Source: Actinobacteria bacterium UBA5975
GTDB lineage: Bacteria > Actinomycetota > Actinomycetes > Nanopelagicales > Nanopelagicaceae
Length of the DNA stretch: 15,254 bases
Direction: 5' to 3'
NCBI GenBank assembly: GCA_002430075.1
Contig: DJBN01000028.1
Coordinates: 8,742 to 23,995 of the forward strand
A program made the translations under genes and the position numbers. The notes under the pieces are model-generated. The model was not told where the DNA came from, did not search any database, and saw only the letters and a list, made by a program, of their open reading frames with translations. This document shows positions 1 to 8,694 of the stretch, in pieces. The stretch's first letter is position 1. Every line of letters starts with the position of its first letter.

Positions 1-309
1 AGCTAGATAGGGGTAGGACTTATCATCTTTAAATTGCACGTTATAGGTCGGGTGGTACTGCTTAATCCACGAAAATTCAAGCGCCAGTGCTTCTAGCTCC
101 GTGGCAACGATGGTCCAATCAACTCGAACCGCTTCATGCACCATGCGATAGGTCTTTTGGGCTAAATTTGAACCAAAATACGTTGTCAGACGATTCTTAA
201 GATTTTTAGCTTTGCCGACGTAGATGACCTTCTCGGATGCGTCGTAGAAACGATAGACACCGGGTTCTTCGGGAATCTCCTTGGGGCGGTAACTCGCTGG
301 TTGCGCCAT
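1..309 (-). CDS. uvrC: UvrABC excinuclease subunit C, N-terminal part (cut by the window edge)
   Basis: UvrC makes the 3' and 5' incisions around a lesion after UvrA and UvrB have loaded. Only the first 103 codons lie in the window; the gene continues past position 1. Translated from the reverse strand, the protein begins [20 protein letters not shown] and carries the N-terminal GIY-YIG nuclease signature: GVYRFY at about residues 17-22, then [14 protein letters not shown] at about 28-41, followed by the usual LEALALE and IKQYHPTYN stretches. The ATG at 307-309 lies 2 nt after the uvrA stop. An AGAGG ribosome binding site (315-319) sits inside the end of uvrA, 5 nt from the ATG, so the start is well supported and translation is probably coupled to uvrA. 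The C-terminal nuclease and helix-hairpin-helix domains cannot be checked. Confidence 0.95.
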   Translation of the reverse strand, partial: MAQPASYRPKEIPEEPGVYRFYDASEKVIYVGKAKNLKNRLTTYFGSNLAQKTYRMVHEAVRVDWTIVATELEALALEFSWIKQYHPTYNVQFKDDKSYPYLA

Positions 310-311
310 TG

Positions 312-3173
312 CTACCTCTTCTTAACTGCCTTGCGGTTGGTCGCCAATACTTCGGCTAAGAATTCCCCGGTATAACTAGCCTTCACTTTAGCTACCTCTT
401 CAGGCGTTCCTTCAGCAACGACAGTTCCCCCTCGATATCCACCTCCAGGGCCCATATCGATCACCCAGTCGGAGGATTTGATAACATCCAAATTATGCTC
501 GATCACAATGACTGTATTTCCAGATTCAACAAGTCGCTGGAGAACCCCAAGAAGTTTATTTACATCTTCAAAGTGCAGGCCGGTTGTTGGTTCATCTAAG
601 ACGTAAATGGTTCGTCCCGTTGATCTGCGTTGAAGTTCAGTAGCCAACTTCACGCGTTGAGCTTCACCCCCTGAGAGCGTTGGCGCTGATTGGCCAAGTC
701 GAACATAGCCAAGCCCAACATCGCAGAGCGTCTTGAGATACCGAGCGATAGTAGGTACAGATTCAAAGAAATCATAGGCAATCTCAATGGACATATCTAA
801 AACTCCTGCGATTGTTCTACCCTTGTAATGGACTTCAAGAGTTTCGCGGTTATAGCGAGCTCCGTGGCAGACTTCGCAAGGAACATAGACATCAGGCAAG
901 AAGTTCATCTCGATCGTAATGGTTCCGTCTCCAGAACAATTCTCGCAGCGTCCGCCCTTTACATTGAAGGAGAATCGACCTTGTTGATACCCGCGCACTT
1001 TCGCTTCTGTAGTTTCTGCGAAGAGAGCGCGTACCTTGTCGAAGACGCCTGTATAGGTTGCAGGGTTTGATCGTGGCGTGCGTCCGATGGGTGATTGATC
1101 GACATGGACAACTTTGTCGAGCTGATCGATTCCGGTCACGGTGCGATGGCGCCCGGGAACAAGTCGCGCGCCGTTGAGCTTATTGGCAAGAGTTGTGTAG
1201 AGAATGTCATTAACAAGCGTTGATTTTCCAGAACCCGAAACGCCTGTAACAGATACAAAGAGGCCCAGTGGAATGCTCACCTCTAAATCCTTCAAATTAT
1301 TCTCTTTTGCGCCTTTGATAACCAGTTGGCGCTTAATATCTCTAGGACGACGCCTTTCGGGAATCGCGATTGCGCGACGCCCTGATAAATATGCGCCGGT
1401 GATGGATTCTTTAGATGCAATGAGTTCTTCATACGAGCCTGAGACAACAACTTTTCCGCCATGTTCTCCAGCACCTGGACCAATATCGACGATCCAGTCA
1501 GCAGCGCGAATGGTTTCCTCATCATGTTCGACAACAATGAGAGTATTTCCTAAATCACGAAGGTGTGTCAGCGTTTCAATCAGACGCCTGTTATCTCTTT
1601 GGTGAAGTCCAATCGATGGTTCGTCGAGAACATAGAGCACACCAACTAAGCCAGATCCAATTTGAGTTGCAAGGCGGATGCGCTGAGCTTCTCCCCCTGA
1701 CAACGTTGCAGCAGGGCGATCGAGAGATAGATAATCAAGACCTACATCGAGCAAGAATCCTAAGCGCGCATGAACTTCTTTCATCACACGTTCGGCAATC
1801 TGTGCCTCACGTTTATTCAGCTTTACCTCTTTGAGAAATGCTGCGCACTCATCGATCGATAAGGCACAGACTTCAGCGATACTTTTGCCACCTAAGGTCA
1901 CAGCCAATACTTCTGGCTTAAGCCTTGCACCCTTACAGGCAGGACATGGAGTCTGGCGCATATAGGCCTCGTACTTACCGCGGCTGTAATCGCTATCGGT
2001 CTCGCCATGACGACGATGAATGAAGGGAACGACTCCTTCAAAGCCAGTTGAATAATTGCGGACACGACCGTATCGGTTCTTATACTTGACATGAACTTCG
2101 TAATCGAAGCCATTGATAATTGCCTCTTTGGCTTTGACAGTTAGTTTTTTCCAAGGGTTATCGAGTGAGAATTTAAGTTCTGTAGCTAACGCTTCAAGTA
2201 ACCTTAAGAAATATTCAGATGATTGGCCACCAGACCATGGTGCGATAGCGCCCTCATTTATCGAAATTGAATCATCGGGAATAATGAGGTCTTGATCAAC
2301 TTCAAGTTTTGTTCCAATACCCGTACATTCATCGCATGCACCAAAAGGTGAGTTAAAGGAGAAGGATCGTGGTTCTAACTCTTCAAAAGAGAGGTCGCAC
2401 TCATGGCATGCCAAATGCTCGCTATATGTATGTTCCCTCTCTGGCCCCTTTGCATCGACAAAATCAAGGAGTACGAGCCCGTTGCCCAGCTTGAGCGCCG
2501 TTTCGATTGAATCAGTAAGACGAGATTTACTTTCGGCCTTAGCTGTCAGGCGATCAACGACGACTTCAATCGTATGCTTCTCTTGCTTCTTAAGCTTCGG
2601 TGGTTCAGTGAGTGCGATTGTTTCCCCATCTACTCGTGCACGCGAATAGCCTTGCATCACTAGCTCTGCAAAGAGATCGACAAATTCGCCTTTACGCTCA
2701 CGAACGACGGGAGCCAGGACCTGGAACTTTGTCGCCGCAGCCATAGTAAGTATCTGATCCACAATTTGTTGCGGGCTCTGCCGTGAAACTGGCTTCGAAC
2801 AATTGGGACAGTGAGGACGACCTGCACGGGCAAAGAGCAATCTGAAGTAGTCGTAGACCTCTGTGATAGTTCCAACGGTAGAACGTGGGTTGCGGTTCGT
2901 TGATTTTTGATCAATGGAAACGGCAGGCGATAGCCCTTCAATGAAGTCAACATCTGGCTTATCCATCTGACCCAAAAATTGACGGGCATAGGCTGAAAGA
3001 GATTCGACGTAGCGACGTTGGCCTTCGGCAAATATTGTGTCGAATGCCAAGCTGGATTTTCCTGAACCTGATAGACCTGTAAAGACAATGAGAGCATCTC
3101 GCGGAAGTTCGATAGATACATCCTTGAGATTATGCTCGCGAGCACCGCGCACTACCAACTTATCGATGCTCAT
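312..3173 (-). CDS. uvrA: UvrABC excinuclease subunit A (DNA damage-sensing ABC ATPase)
   Basis: UvrA dimerises, recognises distorted DNA and delivers UvrB to it in nucleotide excision repair. The 953-residue length is typical. It has two ABC modules: Walker A GLSGSGKS at 33-40 and a second Walker A around Lys650, each with its own LSGGEAQR signature and YVLDEP Walker B. Two CX2C-type zinc modules are intact: Cys256, Cys259, Cys280, Cys283 in the first half and Cys743, Cys746, Cys766, Cys769 in the second. A further CPNC pair lies near residue 123. The ATG (3171-3173) overlaps the uvrB stop as ATGA, which indicates translational coupling. The stop is 2 nt before uvrC. No residue expected to be essential is missing. 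Identification is secure from the whole-length family pattern. Confidence 0.98.
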   Translation of the reverse strand: MSIDKLVVRGAREHNLKDVSIELPRDALIVFTGLSGSGKSSLAFDTIFAEGQRRYVESLSAYARQFLGQMDKPDVDFIEGLSPAVSIDQKSTNRNPRSTVGTITEVYDYFRLLFARAGRPHCPNCSKPVSRQSPQQIVDQILTMAAATKFQVLAPVVRERKGEFVDLFAELVMQGYSRARVDGETIALTEPPKLKKQEKHTIEVVVDRLTAKAESKSRLTDSIETALKLGNGLVLLDFVDAKGPEREHTYSEHLACHECDLSFEELEPRSFSFNSPFGACDECTGIGTKLEVDQDLIIPDDSISINEGAIAPWSGGQSSEYFLRLLEALATELKFSLDNPWKKLTVKAKEAIINGFDYEVHVKYKNRYGRVRNYSTGFEGVVPFIHRRHGETDSDYSRGKYEAYMRQTPCPACKGARLKPEVLAVTLGGKSIAEVCALSIDECAAFLKEVKLNKREAQIAERVMKEVHARLGFLLDVGLDYLSLDRPAATLSGGEAQRIRLATQIGSGLVGVLYVLDEPSIGLHQRDNRRLIETLTHLRDLGNTLIVVEHDEETIRAADWIVDIGPGAGEHGGKVVVSGSYEELIASKESITGAYLSGRRAIAIPERRRPRDIKRQLVIKGAKENNLKDLEVSIPLGLFVSVTGVSGSGKSTLVNDILYTTLANKLNGARLVPGRHRTVTGIDQLDKVVHVDQSPIGRTPRSNPATYTGVFDKVRALFAETTEAKVRGYQQGRFSFNVKGGRCENCSGDGTITIEMNFLPDVYVPCEVCHGARYNRETLEVHYKGRTIAGVLDMSIEIAYDFFESVPTIARYLKTLCDVGLGYVRLGQSAPTLSGGEAQRVKLATELQRRSTGRTIYVLDEPTTGLHFEDVNKLLGVLQRLVESGNTVIVIEHNLDVIKSSDWVIDMGPGGGYRGGTVVAEGTPEEVAKVKASYTGEFLAEVLATNRKAVKKR

Positions 3174-5245
3174 GTTCCTGCCTCTTCCATTCCGCGAAGT
3201 TCGCGCTTCAAATCTTTCAATTCATCTCGTAAACGCGCTGCGAGTTCGAAGTGCAATTGATCGGCTGCGCCGCGCATCTGTTCGGAGAGGGAGCCTATCA
3301 ACGCAATCAGCTCTTGGCGCGGCATCGAGTTAGATGACTTAGATGTAAACGGCAGTACCGCCTTGCTCTTTCCGCCCTTCAGCGTGGCCATCAAAGCATC
3401 TGTGTCATCGCTCTCTTGTGCGATCAAATCAGTAATGTCAGAAATCTTCTTACGCAGAGGTTGAGGGTCAACTCCTCGTTCGAGGTTATAGGCGACCTGC
3501 TTTTCGCGACGGCGATTGGTCTCATCTATCGCCTTGGTCATAGATGCAGTCATGTTATCTGCATACATATGAACTTCACCGGATACATTTCGAGCAGCAC
3601 GACCAATAGTCTGAATAAGAGAGGTAGCTGAACGAAGGAAGCCTTCTTTATCCGCATCGAGGATCGCAACTAAGGAAACTTCTGGAAGATCGAGCCCTTC
3701 ACGCAGTAAATTGATGCCGATCAGCACGTCATATTGGCCACTACGAAGTTCGCGAAGAAGTTCTACTCGCCGCAAGGTATCTACCTCTGAATGCAGATAT
3801 CTAACTCGAACACCCTTCTCCTGTAGGTATTCAGTTAAATCTTCAGACATTTTCTTGGTCAGGGTCGTCACAAGTACTCGCTCGTTACGCTCGGCGCGAA
3901 TATTAATCTCGTGCAAGAGATCGTCAATCTGGCCCTTACTAGGCTTAACGATGATTTGAGGATCAACAAGGCCTGTAGGTCGGATGACTTGTTCAACGAC
4001 ATCCCCTTCAACTTTGGCCATCTCGTACTTTCCCGGAGTTGCAGAGAGATAGATTGTCTGACCAGTCCGGTCGAGGAATTCCGGCCATTTCAATGGGCGA
4101 TTATCGAGAGCGCTCGGAAGTCTAAAACCATGTTCGACGAGCGTGCGCTTACGTGCGGCATCGCCTTCATACATCGCGCCAATCTGTGGAACTGTTACAT
4201 GGCTTTCATCGATTACGACCAGAAAGTCTTCAGGGAAATAATCTAGTAAACAATTGGGCGCAGATCCTGGTTCTCGACCATCGAGATGCCTTGAGTAATT
4301 CTCGATGCCAGAGCAGAAACCAAGTTGTTCCATCATTTCCAAATCAAAAGTGGTGCGCATGCGAAGCCGTTGCTCTTCTAGAAGCTTTCCCTGCTTTGTG
4401 AATTGGTTAAGCTGAATCTGTAGCTCATCTTGAATATCGCTCATCGCGCGTTTCATAGTTTCAGGACCCGCCGCGTAGTGGGTCGCAGGAAAAATATAGA
4501 TTTCAGTCTCATCATGCACGATTTCACCCGTCAGTGGATTGAGCGTCATAATCTTCTCAATCTCGTCGCCAAACATTTCAATGCGGACTGCGAGTTCTTC
4601 ATACATCGGGATGATTTCTACCGTGTCTCCACGAACTCGAAAAGTTCCCCGTTCAAAGGCCATATCATTTCGCTTATATTGGACATCGACGAATTTGCGC
4701 AAAAGGGCGTTACGTTCGATTGAATCCCCAACCTTAAGACGAATCATTCGGTCGATATATTCCTGAGGAGTTCCAAGTCCATAGATACACGAGACTGTTG
4801 CTACAACAATGACATCGCGTCGCGTGAGTAGAGAATTTGTAGCAGAGTGTCGTAAGCGCTCGACCTCATCATTGACGCTTGAATCCTTCTCAATGAATGT
4901 ATCTGTTTGAGGAACATAAGCTTCAGGCTGGTAATAGTCGTAATACGAAACAAAATATTCAACGGCATTGTTGGGTAGAAGCTCTCGAAATTCATTGGCA
5001 AGTTGAGCAGCAAGTGTTTTGTTGGGTGCAAGGACAAGCGTTGGTCGCTGTAGACGCTCAATGAGCCATGCAGTCGTTGCTGATTTACCTGTACCGGTTG
5101 CACCGAGAAGAACTACATCCTGTTCACCATCAGCAATACGGCGGGCTATCTCTTCAATAGCGGCAGGTTGATCGCCAGCAGGAACGTAATCGCTAATTAC
5201 CTGGAATGGTGCAAGCTTTCGCTGAAGGTCAGTTACTGGGCGCAC
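3170..5245 (-). CDS. uvrB: UvrABC excinuclease subunit B (damage-verifying helicase-like subunit)
   Basis: UvrB verifies damage by threading a strand under its beta-hairpin and then recruits UvrC. The 691 residues show Walker A GATGTGKS at 48-55, the tyrosine-rich beta-hairpin [12 protein letters not shown] near 100, the Walker B VVIDESH with Asp346-Glu347, the helicase motif QTIGRAARN in the second RecA-like domain, and a C-terminal UVR domain (about 647-685) that contacts UvrC. The start is a GTG (5243-5245): an in-frame TGA lies immediately upstream at 5246-5248, and the resulting N-terminus [16 protein letters not shown] matches the usual actinobacterial beginning. An AGGA element within the end of coaE serves as its ribosome binding site. 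The gap to the coaE stop is 4 nt and the overlap with uvrA is 4 nt. Confidence 0.98.
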   Translation of the reverse strand: MRPVTDLQRKLAPFQVISDYVPAGDQPAAIEEIARRIADGEQDVVLLGATGTGKSATTAWLIERLQRPTLVLAPNKTLAAQLANEFRELLPNNAVEYFVSYYDYYQPEAYVPQTDTFIEKDSSVNDEVERLRHSATNSLLTRRDVIVVATVSCIYGLGTPQEYIDRMIRLKVGDSIERNALLRKFVDVQYKRNDMAFERGTFRVRGDTVEIIPMYEELAVRIEMFGDEIEKIMTLNPLTGEIVHDETEIYIFPATHYAAGPETMKRAMSDIQDELQIQLNQFTKQGKLLEEQRLRMRTTFDLEMMEQLGFCSGIENYSRHLDGREPGSAPNCLLDYFPEDFLVVIDESHVTVPQIGAMYEGDAARKRTLVEHGFRLPSALDNRPLKWPEFLDRTGQTIYLSATPGKYEMAKVEGDVVEQVIRPTGLVDPQIIVKPSKGQIDDLLHEINIRAERNERVLVTTLTKKMSEDLTEYLQEKGVRVRYLHSEVDTLRRVELLRELRSGQYDVLIGINLLREGLDLPEVSLVAILDADKEGFLRSATSLIQTIGRAARNVSGEVHMYADNMTASMTKAIDETNRRREKQVAYNLERGVDPQPLRKKISDITDLIAQESDDTDALMATLKGGKSKAVLPFTSKSSNSMPRQELIALIGSLSEQMRGAADQLHFELAARLRDELKDLKRELRGMEEAGT

Positions 5246-5249
5246 TCAA

Positions 5250-5846
5250 CTATCCTACGGAGCGAGGAAGTAATACGCTCTCCCAGAGATTCTCCACCTG
5301 CCGCAGGAGTGAATCTTCATCACCATCATTGTGAATGACTGTATCTGCTAACGATTCACGATCAACTTCTGTAGCCTGGACGGACATTCTCTTCTCAATC
5401 TGCGACATAGATAGGCCCTTTTTAAGTAGCCGTGATTTGCGCAGCTCAATATTTGATTCAACGGTGATCACATAATCAAATTTCCCTTTTGATTGAGTCT
5501 CAGCAAGCAACGGGATCTCATAAATCAGAATCTCATCCGAGCCCAAATCTGCGAGAGCCTCGGTGAAAATGGCTTGGACTCGCGGGTGGACTATAGCTTC
5601 TAAATCCTTACGCGCCTTTTCATCGCTAAAAACAATCTCGGCAAGTTTCTGTCGATCTATATCGCCACTGCGAATGATGTCATCCCCGAAGCGCAGTAAA
5701 ACTTCCGCAAAGCCATCACTGCCCCGTTCAATTGCCTTACGCGCCAGTTGATCAGCATCGATAACGAGGGCTCCGAGCAGAGCGAAATTTTGTGCGACGA
5801 CGGATTTGCCCGCTCCAATGCCCCCAGTGAGTGCCACAACCAACAT
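5250..5846 (-). CDS. coaE: Dephospho-CoA kinase
   Basis: CoaE phosphorylates the 3'-hydroxyl of dephospho-CoA with ATP, the last step of coenzyme A synthesis in the cytosol. The 198-residue protein starts MLVVALTGGIGAGKS with the P-loop at residues 8-15. It continues with the family's DADQLARKAIERG segment, the IVHPRVQ segment near residue 87, the YEIPLLAET stretch near 110, and a C-terminal DTVIHNDGD motif. It is a single-domain enzyme: it lacks the C-terminal GrpB-like extension that some actinobacteria, such as Mycobacterium, fuse to CoaE. The ATG at 5844-5846 has an AAGG site 7 nt upstream. It is the first gene after the rpsA terminator and sits 4 nt before uvrB, so it probably heads the repair operon. 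I saw no convincing sigma70 promoter in its 123-bp leader region. Confidence 0.95.
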   Translation of the reverse strand: MLVVALTGGIGAGKSVVAQNFALLGALVIDADQLARKAIERGSDGFAEVLLRFGDDIIRSGDIDRQKLAEIVFSDEKARKDLEAIVHPRVQAIFTEALADLGSDEILIYEIPLLAETQSKGKFDYVITVESNIELRKSRLLKKGLSMSQIEKRMSVQATEVDRESLADTVIHNDGDEDSLLRQVENLWESVLLPRSVG

Positions 5847-5902
5847 ACTCCAACCTTACCTTCCGGGCAGAAGAATCCGCTGTTGTGAGTATTTTTGCAA
5901 AG

Positions 5903-5960
5903 AAAAATCCGGCTGGGTAACGTGAGGTTAAGGAACAGCTCGCGGTACAGCCGGATTTTT
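5903..5960 (-). terminator. Intrinsic terminator downstream of rpsA
   Basis: A perfect 13-bp inverted repeat has its left arm AAAAATCCGGCTG at 5903-5915 and its right arm CAGCCGGATTTTT at 5948-5960, with a 32-nt loop. Read on the minus strand, the stem begins 9 nt after the rpsA stop and ends in a U5 run, as expected of an intrinsic terminator. Because both ends are A/T tracts it could work in both directions, but no plus-strand gene needs it. The loop is longer than usual; a weak TAAC/GTTA hairpin can form inside it. Some read-through could feed coaE-uvrBAC. Confidence 0.85.
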
Positions 5961-5969
5961 CGTTAAAAG

Positions 5970-7316
5970 TTACTCTGCAACAACAGCAGCTTCTTCAGCT
6001 TCCTTCGCTTCAGCTTCCTTCGCTTCTGCTTTCTGCTTCTTGTGGGCTAAGAAACGCTCCTGAGCAACAGCGTATTGACGCTCCCACTCTTCGCGCTGAG
6101 TATCAAAACCTGGCTTCCACTCTTGTGATTCTGCATCGAATCCTTCAGGATAGATGAAGTTTCCTTCTGCATCGTAACGAGCAGACATTCCGTACTGAGT
6201 TGGATCGAATGCTTGGATCTCAACTTCTTGTCCTTCGTTAGCCTGCTTCAATGAGAGTGAAATACGGCGACGTTCTAGATCGATATCAATGATCTTTACA
6301 AATAGTTCGTCATCGACAGCAACAACCTGCTCTGGAATCTCAACATGGCGTTCTGCTAGCTCTGAGATGTGAACAAGTCCTTCAATACCCTCGTGAACGC
6401 GAATGAATGCTCCGAATGGCACAAGCTTTGTCACAACGCCTGGCACAACCGTATTAATTGTGTGAGTACGCGCAAATGCTTGCCATGGATCTTCTTGAGT
6501 TGCCTTAAGTGATAGAGATACACGCTCGCGCTCGAAATCTACCTCGAGAACTTCAACTGTAACTTCATCTCCAACTTCAACAACTTCGCCTGGATGATCG
6601 ATGTGCTTCCATGAAAGTTCTGAAACGTGAACAAGACCATCAACACCACCAAGATCAACGAAGGCACCGAAATTGACGATAGATGAGACAACGCCTGTAC
6701 GAACTTGACCCTTCTGAAGCTGATTCAAGAACTCTGTGCGAGATTGTGACTGTGTCTGCTCAAGGAAGGCACGGCGTGAAAGCACAACATTGTTTCGATT
6801 CTTATCGAGTTCGATAATGCGAGCTTCGATCTGCTTGCCGATATATGGAGTTAAATCACGTACGCGACGCATTTCGACAAGGGATGCTGGCAAGAAGCCG
6901 CGTAATCCGATGTCGACGATAAGCCCGCCCTTAACAACTTCAATAACTGTTCCAACGACAACTTCGTCGCGCTCTTTCTTTCCTTCAATCTCACCCCATG
7001 CACGCTCATACTGAGCACGCTTCTTAGAGAGAATAAGACGTCCTTCTTTATCTTCTTTCTGAAGAACTAAAGCTTCGACTTTATCGCCAACTTTGACGAT
7101 GTCATTTGGATCTGCGTCGTGGCGAATTGAGAGTTCGCGTGATGGAATTACGCCTTCAGTCTTATAACCAACATCAAGGAGTACTTCTTCGCGATCGATC
7201 TGTACCACCGTACCAATGACGAGGTCTCCATCACTGAAATTTCTGATTGTGCCTTCAATAGCGGCAAGAAAATCTTCTGCTGAACCAATATCGTTAATTG
7301 CAATTTGTGTAGTCAA
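5970..7316 (-). CDS. rpsA: 30S ribosomal protein S1
   Basis: S1 binds mRNA on the small subunit and helps initiation on structured messages. This 448-residue form has the four S1 (OB-fold) domains usual in actinobacteria, at roughly residues 32-102, 118-186, 204-272 and 290-358. Characteristic segments are LLDVGYKTEGVIPSREL, IVDIGLRGFLPASLVEMRR, FGAFVDLGGVDGLVHVSEL and FGAFIRVHEGIEGLVHISEL. The C-terminal tail is rich in Lys, Glu and Ala and contains two exact copies of AKEAE. The start is TTG (7314-7316), with a GGAG 4 nt upstream. An in-frame TAG at 7353-7355 and the absence of any ATG, GTG or other TTG between them leave no better upstream choice, and the next in-frame candidate would cut into the first S1 domain. 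It is probably transcribed alone, ending at the hairpin at 5903-5960. Confidence 0.97.
   Translation of the reverse strand: MTTQIAINDIGSAEDFLAAIEGTIRNFSDGDLVIGTVVQIDREEVLLDVGYKTEGVIPSRELSIRHDADPNDIVKVGDKVEALVLQKEDKEGRLILSKKRAQYERAWGEIEGKKERDEVVVGTVIEVVKGGLIVDIGLRGFLPASLVEMRRVRDLTPYIGKQIEARIIELDKNRNNVVLSRRAFLEQTQSQSRTEFLNQLQKGQVRTGVVSSIVNFGAFVDLGGVDGLVHVSELSWKHIDHPGEVVEVGDEVTVEVLEVDFERERVSLSLKATQEDPWQAFARTHTINTVVPGVVTKLVPFGAFIRVHEGIEGLVHISELAERHVEIPEQVVAVDDELFVKIIDIDLERRRISLSLKQANEGQEVEIQAFDPTQYGMSARYDAEGNFIYPEGFDAESQEWKPGFDTQREEWERQYAVAQERFLAHKKQKAEAKEAEAKEAEEAAVVAE
5994..6023 (-). repeat. Two tandem copies of a 15-bp unit inside the end of rpsA
   Basis: TTCAGCTTCCTTCGC occurs at 5994-6008 and again, identical and directly adjacent, at 6009-6023 (plus-strand reading). 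On the coding strand each copy encodes AKEAE in the charged tail of S1. The unit is a multiple of three, so gain or loss of a copy would keep the frame. Partial, degenerate copies continue to about 6040. Confidence 0.9.
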
Positions 7317-7324
7317 GATGCTCC

Positions 7325-7350
7325 GTAGGGATAGAAAGTAGTAGGGATAG
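7325..7350. repeat. Direct repeat GTAGGGATAG in the rpsA leader
   Basis: GTAGGGATAG occurs at 7325-7334 and again at 7341-7350, with a 16-bp period. The nearer copy ends 8 bp from the rpsA TTG. In the rpsA mRNA sense each copy reads CTATCCCTAC, a C/U-rich single-stranded sequence with little chance to pair with itself. The repeat is plain in the sequence; its role as a protein or S1 binding site is a guess. Confidence 0.85.
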
Positions 7351-7451
7351 GGCTATTAATTTTTTTTGCGATTCAAGTGAAGCGCGAAGGCCAAGAGTAC
7401 GGGTGAGGGTGAAATAGGGGCAAATCCGCGCATAAATCAAGGGCCCCCGAC

Positions 7452-7457
7452 TACGAT
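7452..7457 (+). promoter_or_regulatory. Candidate -10 element for the MFS gene
   Basis: TACGAT matches the TATAAT consensus at four positions and ends 10 nt before the MFS ATG. Transcription would start at or within a few bases of the ATG. This would explain why the 25 nt upstream of the ATG contain no recognisable Shine-Dalgarno sequence. No good -35 is visible; an alternative CATAAA lies at about 7434-7439. Confidence 0.3.
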
Positions 7458-7467
7458 TGCGGGCGCA

Positions 7468-8694
7468 ATGAAGCGATATACAGAACTTTTTCGAATCCCC
7501 AATGTCTGGGTACTAGTTCTTGCCTGCTTTCCGGCCCGTGTTGCCTATGGCATGGTTGGCCTGGCTATCTTCTTCAAAGTGGAACAAGCAACTAATTCGA
7601 TTGCCGTTGCCGGCCTTGCAATCGGCCTCAATGGAGCAGCTGGTTCTTTTACCGCCGGTATTCGCGGTTCAATTCTTGATAAGTATGGACAGAAATGGCC
7701 GCTTCGCATCATGGTACCTACATATGCATCGATGGCACTTCTACTCAATACGATGCATTCCAAGCCACTGATGCTTACCTTTGCATTCATCATGGGGCTG
7801 AGCGCTCCGCCCATTAATCTTTCGGTGCGACCGCTATGGAAAATTGTTGTACCAGAAGATTTCTTACGAACTGCCTACGCAGTCGATACCGCAATCATGA
7901 GCGCTGCAGGAGTTGTTGGGCCCGTCATTGCAACAACGCTTGCGCTTTCATCTCATCCATCGCTACCACTTAACATCTGCGCAGCGTTGATGTTAATTGG
8001 CGGAGGATCTCTTGCGATAACAAAGGTATCAAGTGGTTGGATTCCAGAGAAGAAGGGCGCCGATCACCTTCCTCTATGGAAACACAAACCACTACAGCTG
8101 CTCATGATTGAAGGTTGCTTCATTGGCTTTGGTTGGGGCGTCTTTGATGTTGCAATTCCAGCCTTCACAACTATTGAAAAGGTTCCCCATCTGACTGCGT
8201 GGATTTTTGCCGCTATGGGGGTTTGCAATATTCTTGGTGGCCTACTTGCTGGTTTGGTATCAAGGAAAACATCATCGCTGCGCGCGATGCGTCGTGCGTA
8301 TGCAGTCTGGTTTGTGGTTTCAATCCCCATCGCTTTCACGCATCCTGGTTGGACAATGATTCTGGCAAGTGCAGGGTTGGGTCTTGTGGGAGGTGCGATT
8401 CAAGTTTTCTACTGGGAAGTGATGGAGGCAATTCGTCCAAAAGGATCCCCGACTGCCATGATGGGTTGGTTGTGGACGGTAGAGGGAACCTTGATGTCAG
8501 TAGGTGCGATGGTCGGCGGTGTGATTTCTGAGAAGCGTTCGCCTACATTTGCGCTAGCGCTCACAAGTATATGTATCGGTGCAGGTTACCTTATCTTGGG
8601 AATTGGTAAAGATCGCTTGAAAGCTGCCGATCGAATTCCAACTGATGAAGAAGATTTAGCTGCGATGAAAGATAATTCGCCTACAAATCTTTAG
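7468..8694 (+). CDS. MFS family transporter, substrate unknown
   Basis: This is an integral inner-membrane protein of the major facilitator superfamily, 408 residues long with about 12 hydrophobic segments. Six lie between residues 13 and 184, then come a charged cytoplasmic loop (about 185-207) and six more to about residue 376, followed by an acidic hydrophilic tail. The loop between segments 2 and 3 carries GSILDKYGQK, a good match to MFS motif A. The absence of long periplasmic loops fits a small-molecule proton-coupled porter, more likely an exporter, but nothing in the sequence fixes the substrate. It is the only rightward gene in the rpsA-polA stretch, with its own leader. Its stop overlaps the polA stop by 4 bp, so it has no terminator of its own in free space. 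The ATG is the natural start but lacks a Shine-Dalgarno site. Confidence 0.85.
   Translation: MKRYTELFRIPNVWVLVLACFPARVAYGMVGLAIFFKVEQATNSIAVAGLAIGLNGAAGSFTAGIRGSILDKYGQKWPLRIMVPTYASMALLLNTMHSKPLMLTFAFIMGLSAPPINLSVRPLWKIVVPEDFLRTAYAVDTAIMSAAGVVGPVIATTLALSSHPSLPLNICAALMLIGGGSLAITKVSSGWIPEKKGADHLPLWKHKPLQLLMIEGCFIGFGWGVFDVAIPAFTTIEKVPHLTAWIFAAMGVCNILGGLLAGLVSRKTSSLRAMRRAYAVWFVVSIPIAFTHPGWTMILASAGLGLVGGAIQVFYWEVMEAIRPKGSPTAMMGWLWTVEGTLMSVGAMVGGVISEKRSPTFALALTSICIGAGYLILGIGKDRLKAADRIPTDEEDLAAMKDNSPTNL

Larger units (their letters stand above)
7317..7467. promoter_or_regulatory. Divergent intergenic region between rpsA and the MFS gene
   Basis: This 151-bp stretch must hold the promoters for both rpsA (leftward) and the MFS gene (rightward). 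Visible elements are the 16-bp-spaced direct repeat at 7325-7350, a T8 run at 7360-7367 (A8 for rpsA) next to an ATTAAT candidate -10 for rpsA, and TACGAT at 7452-7457, which could be a -10 for the MFS gene. None has a convincing -35 partner, so exact promoter positions are uncertain. I found no small gene and no clear riboswitch fold. Confidence 0.5.

Noticed and set aside
828..1605. Plus-strand open frames inside uvrA
   Set aside because: They overlap a full-length conserved gene on the other strand, lack recognisable domains and have no ribosome binding site; they look like shadows of uvrA codon use.
2660..3145. 161-codon minus-strand frame within uvrA
   Set aside because: It is an out-of-frame reading of the uvrA coding strand, with low-complexity composition and no recognisable motif.
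5250..5846. Truncated coaE compared with longer mycobacterial CoaE
   Set aside because: All kinase motifs are present in 198 residues, the usual single-domain length; the longer form carries an extra GrpB-like domain.
7441..7446. GGGCCC palindrome upstream of the MFS gene
   Set aside because: Six bases are too short to argue for an operator, and no larger symmetric structure surrounds it.
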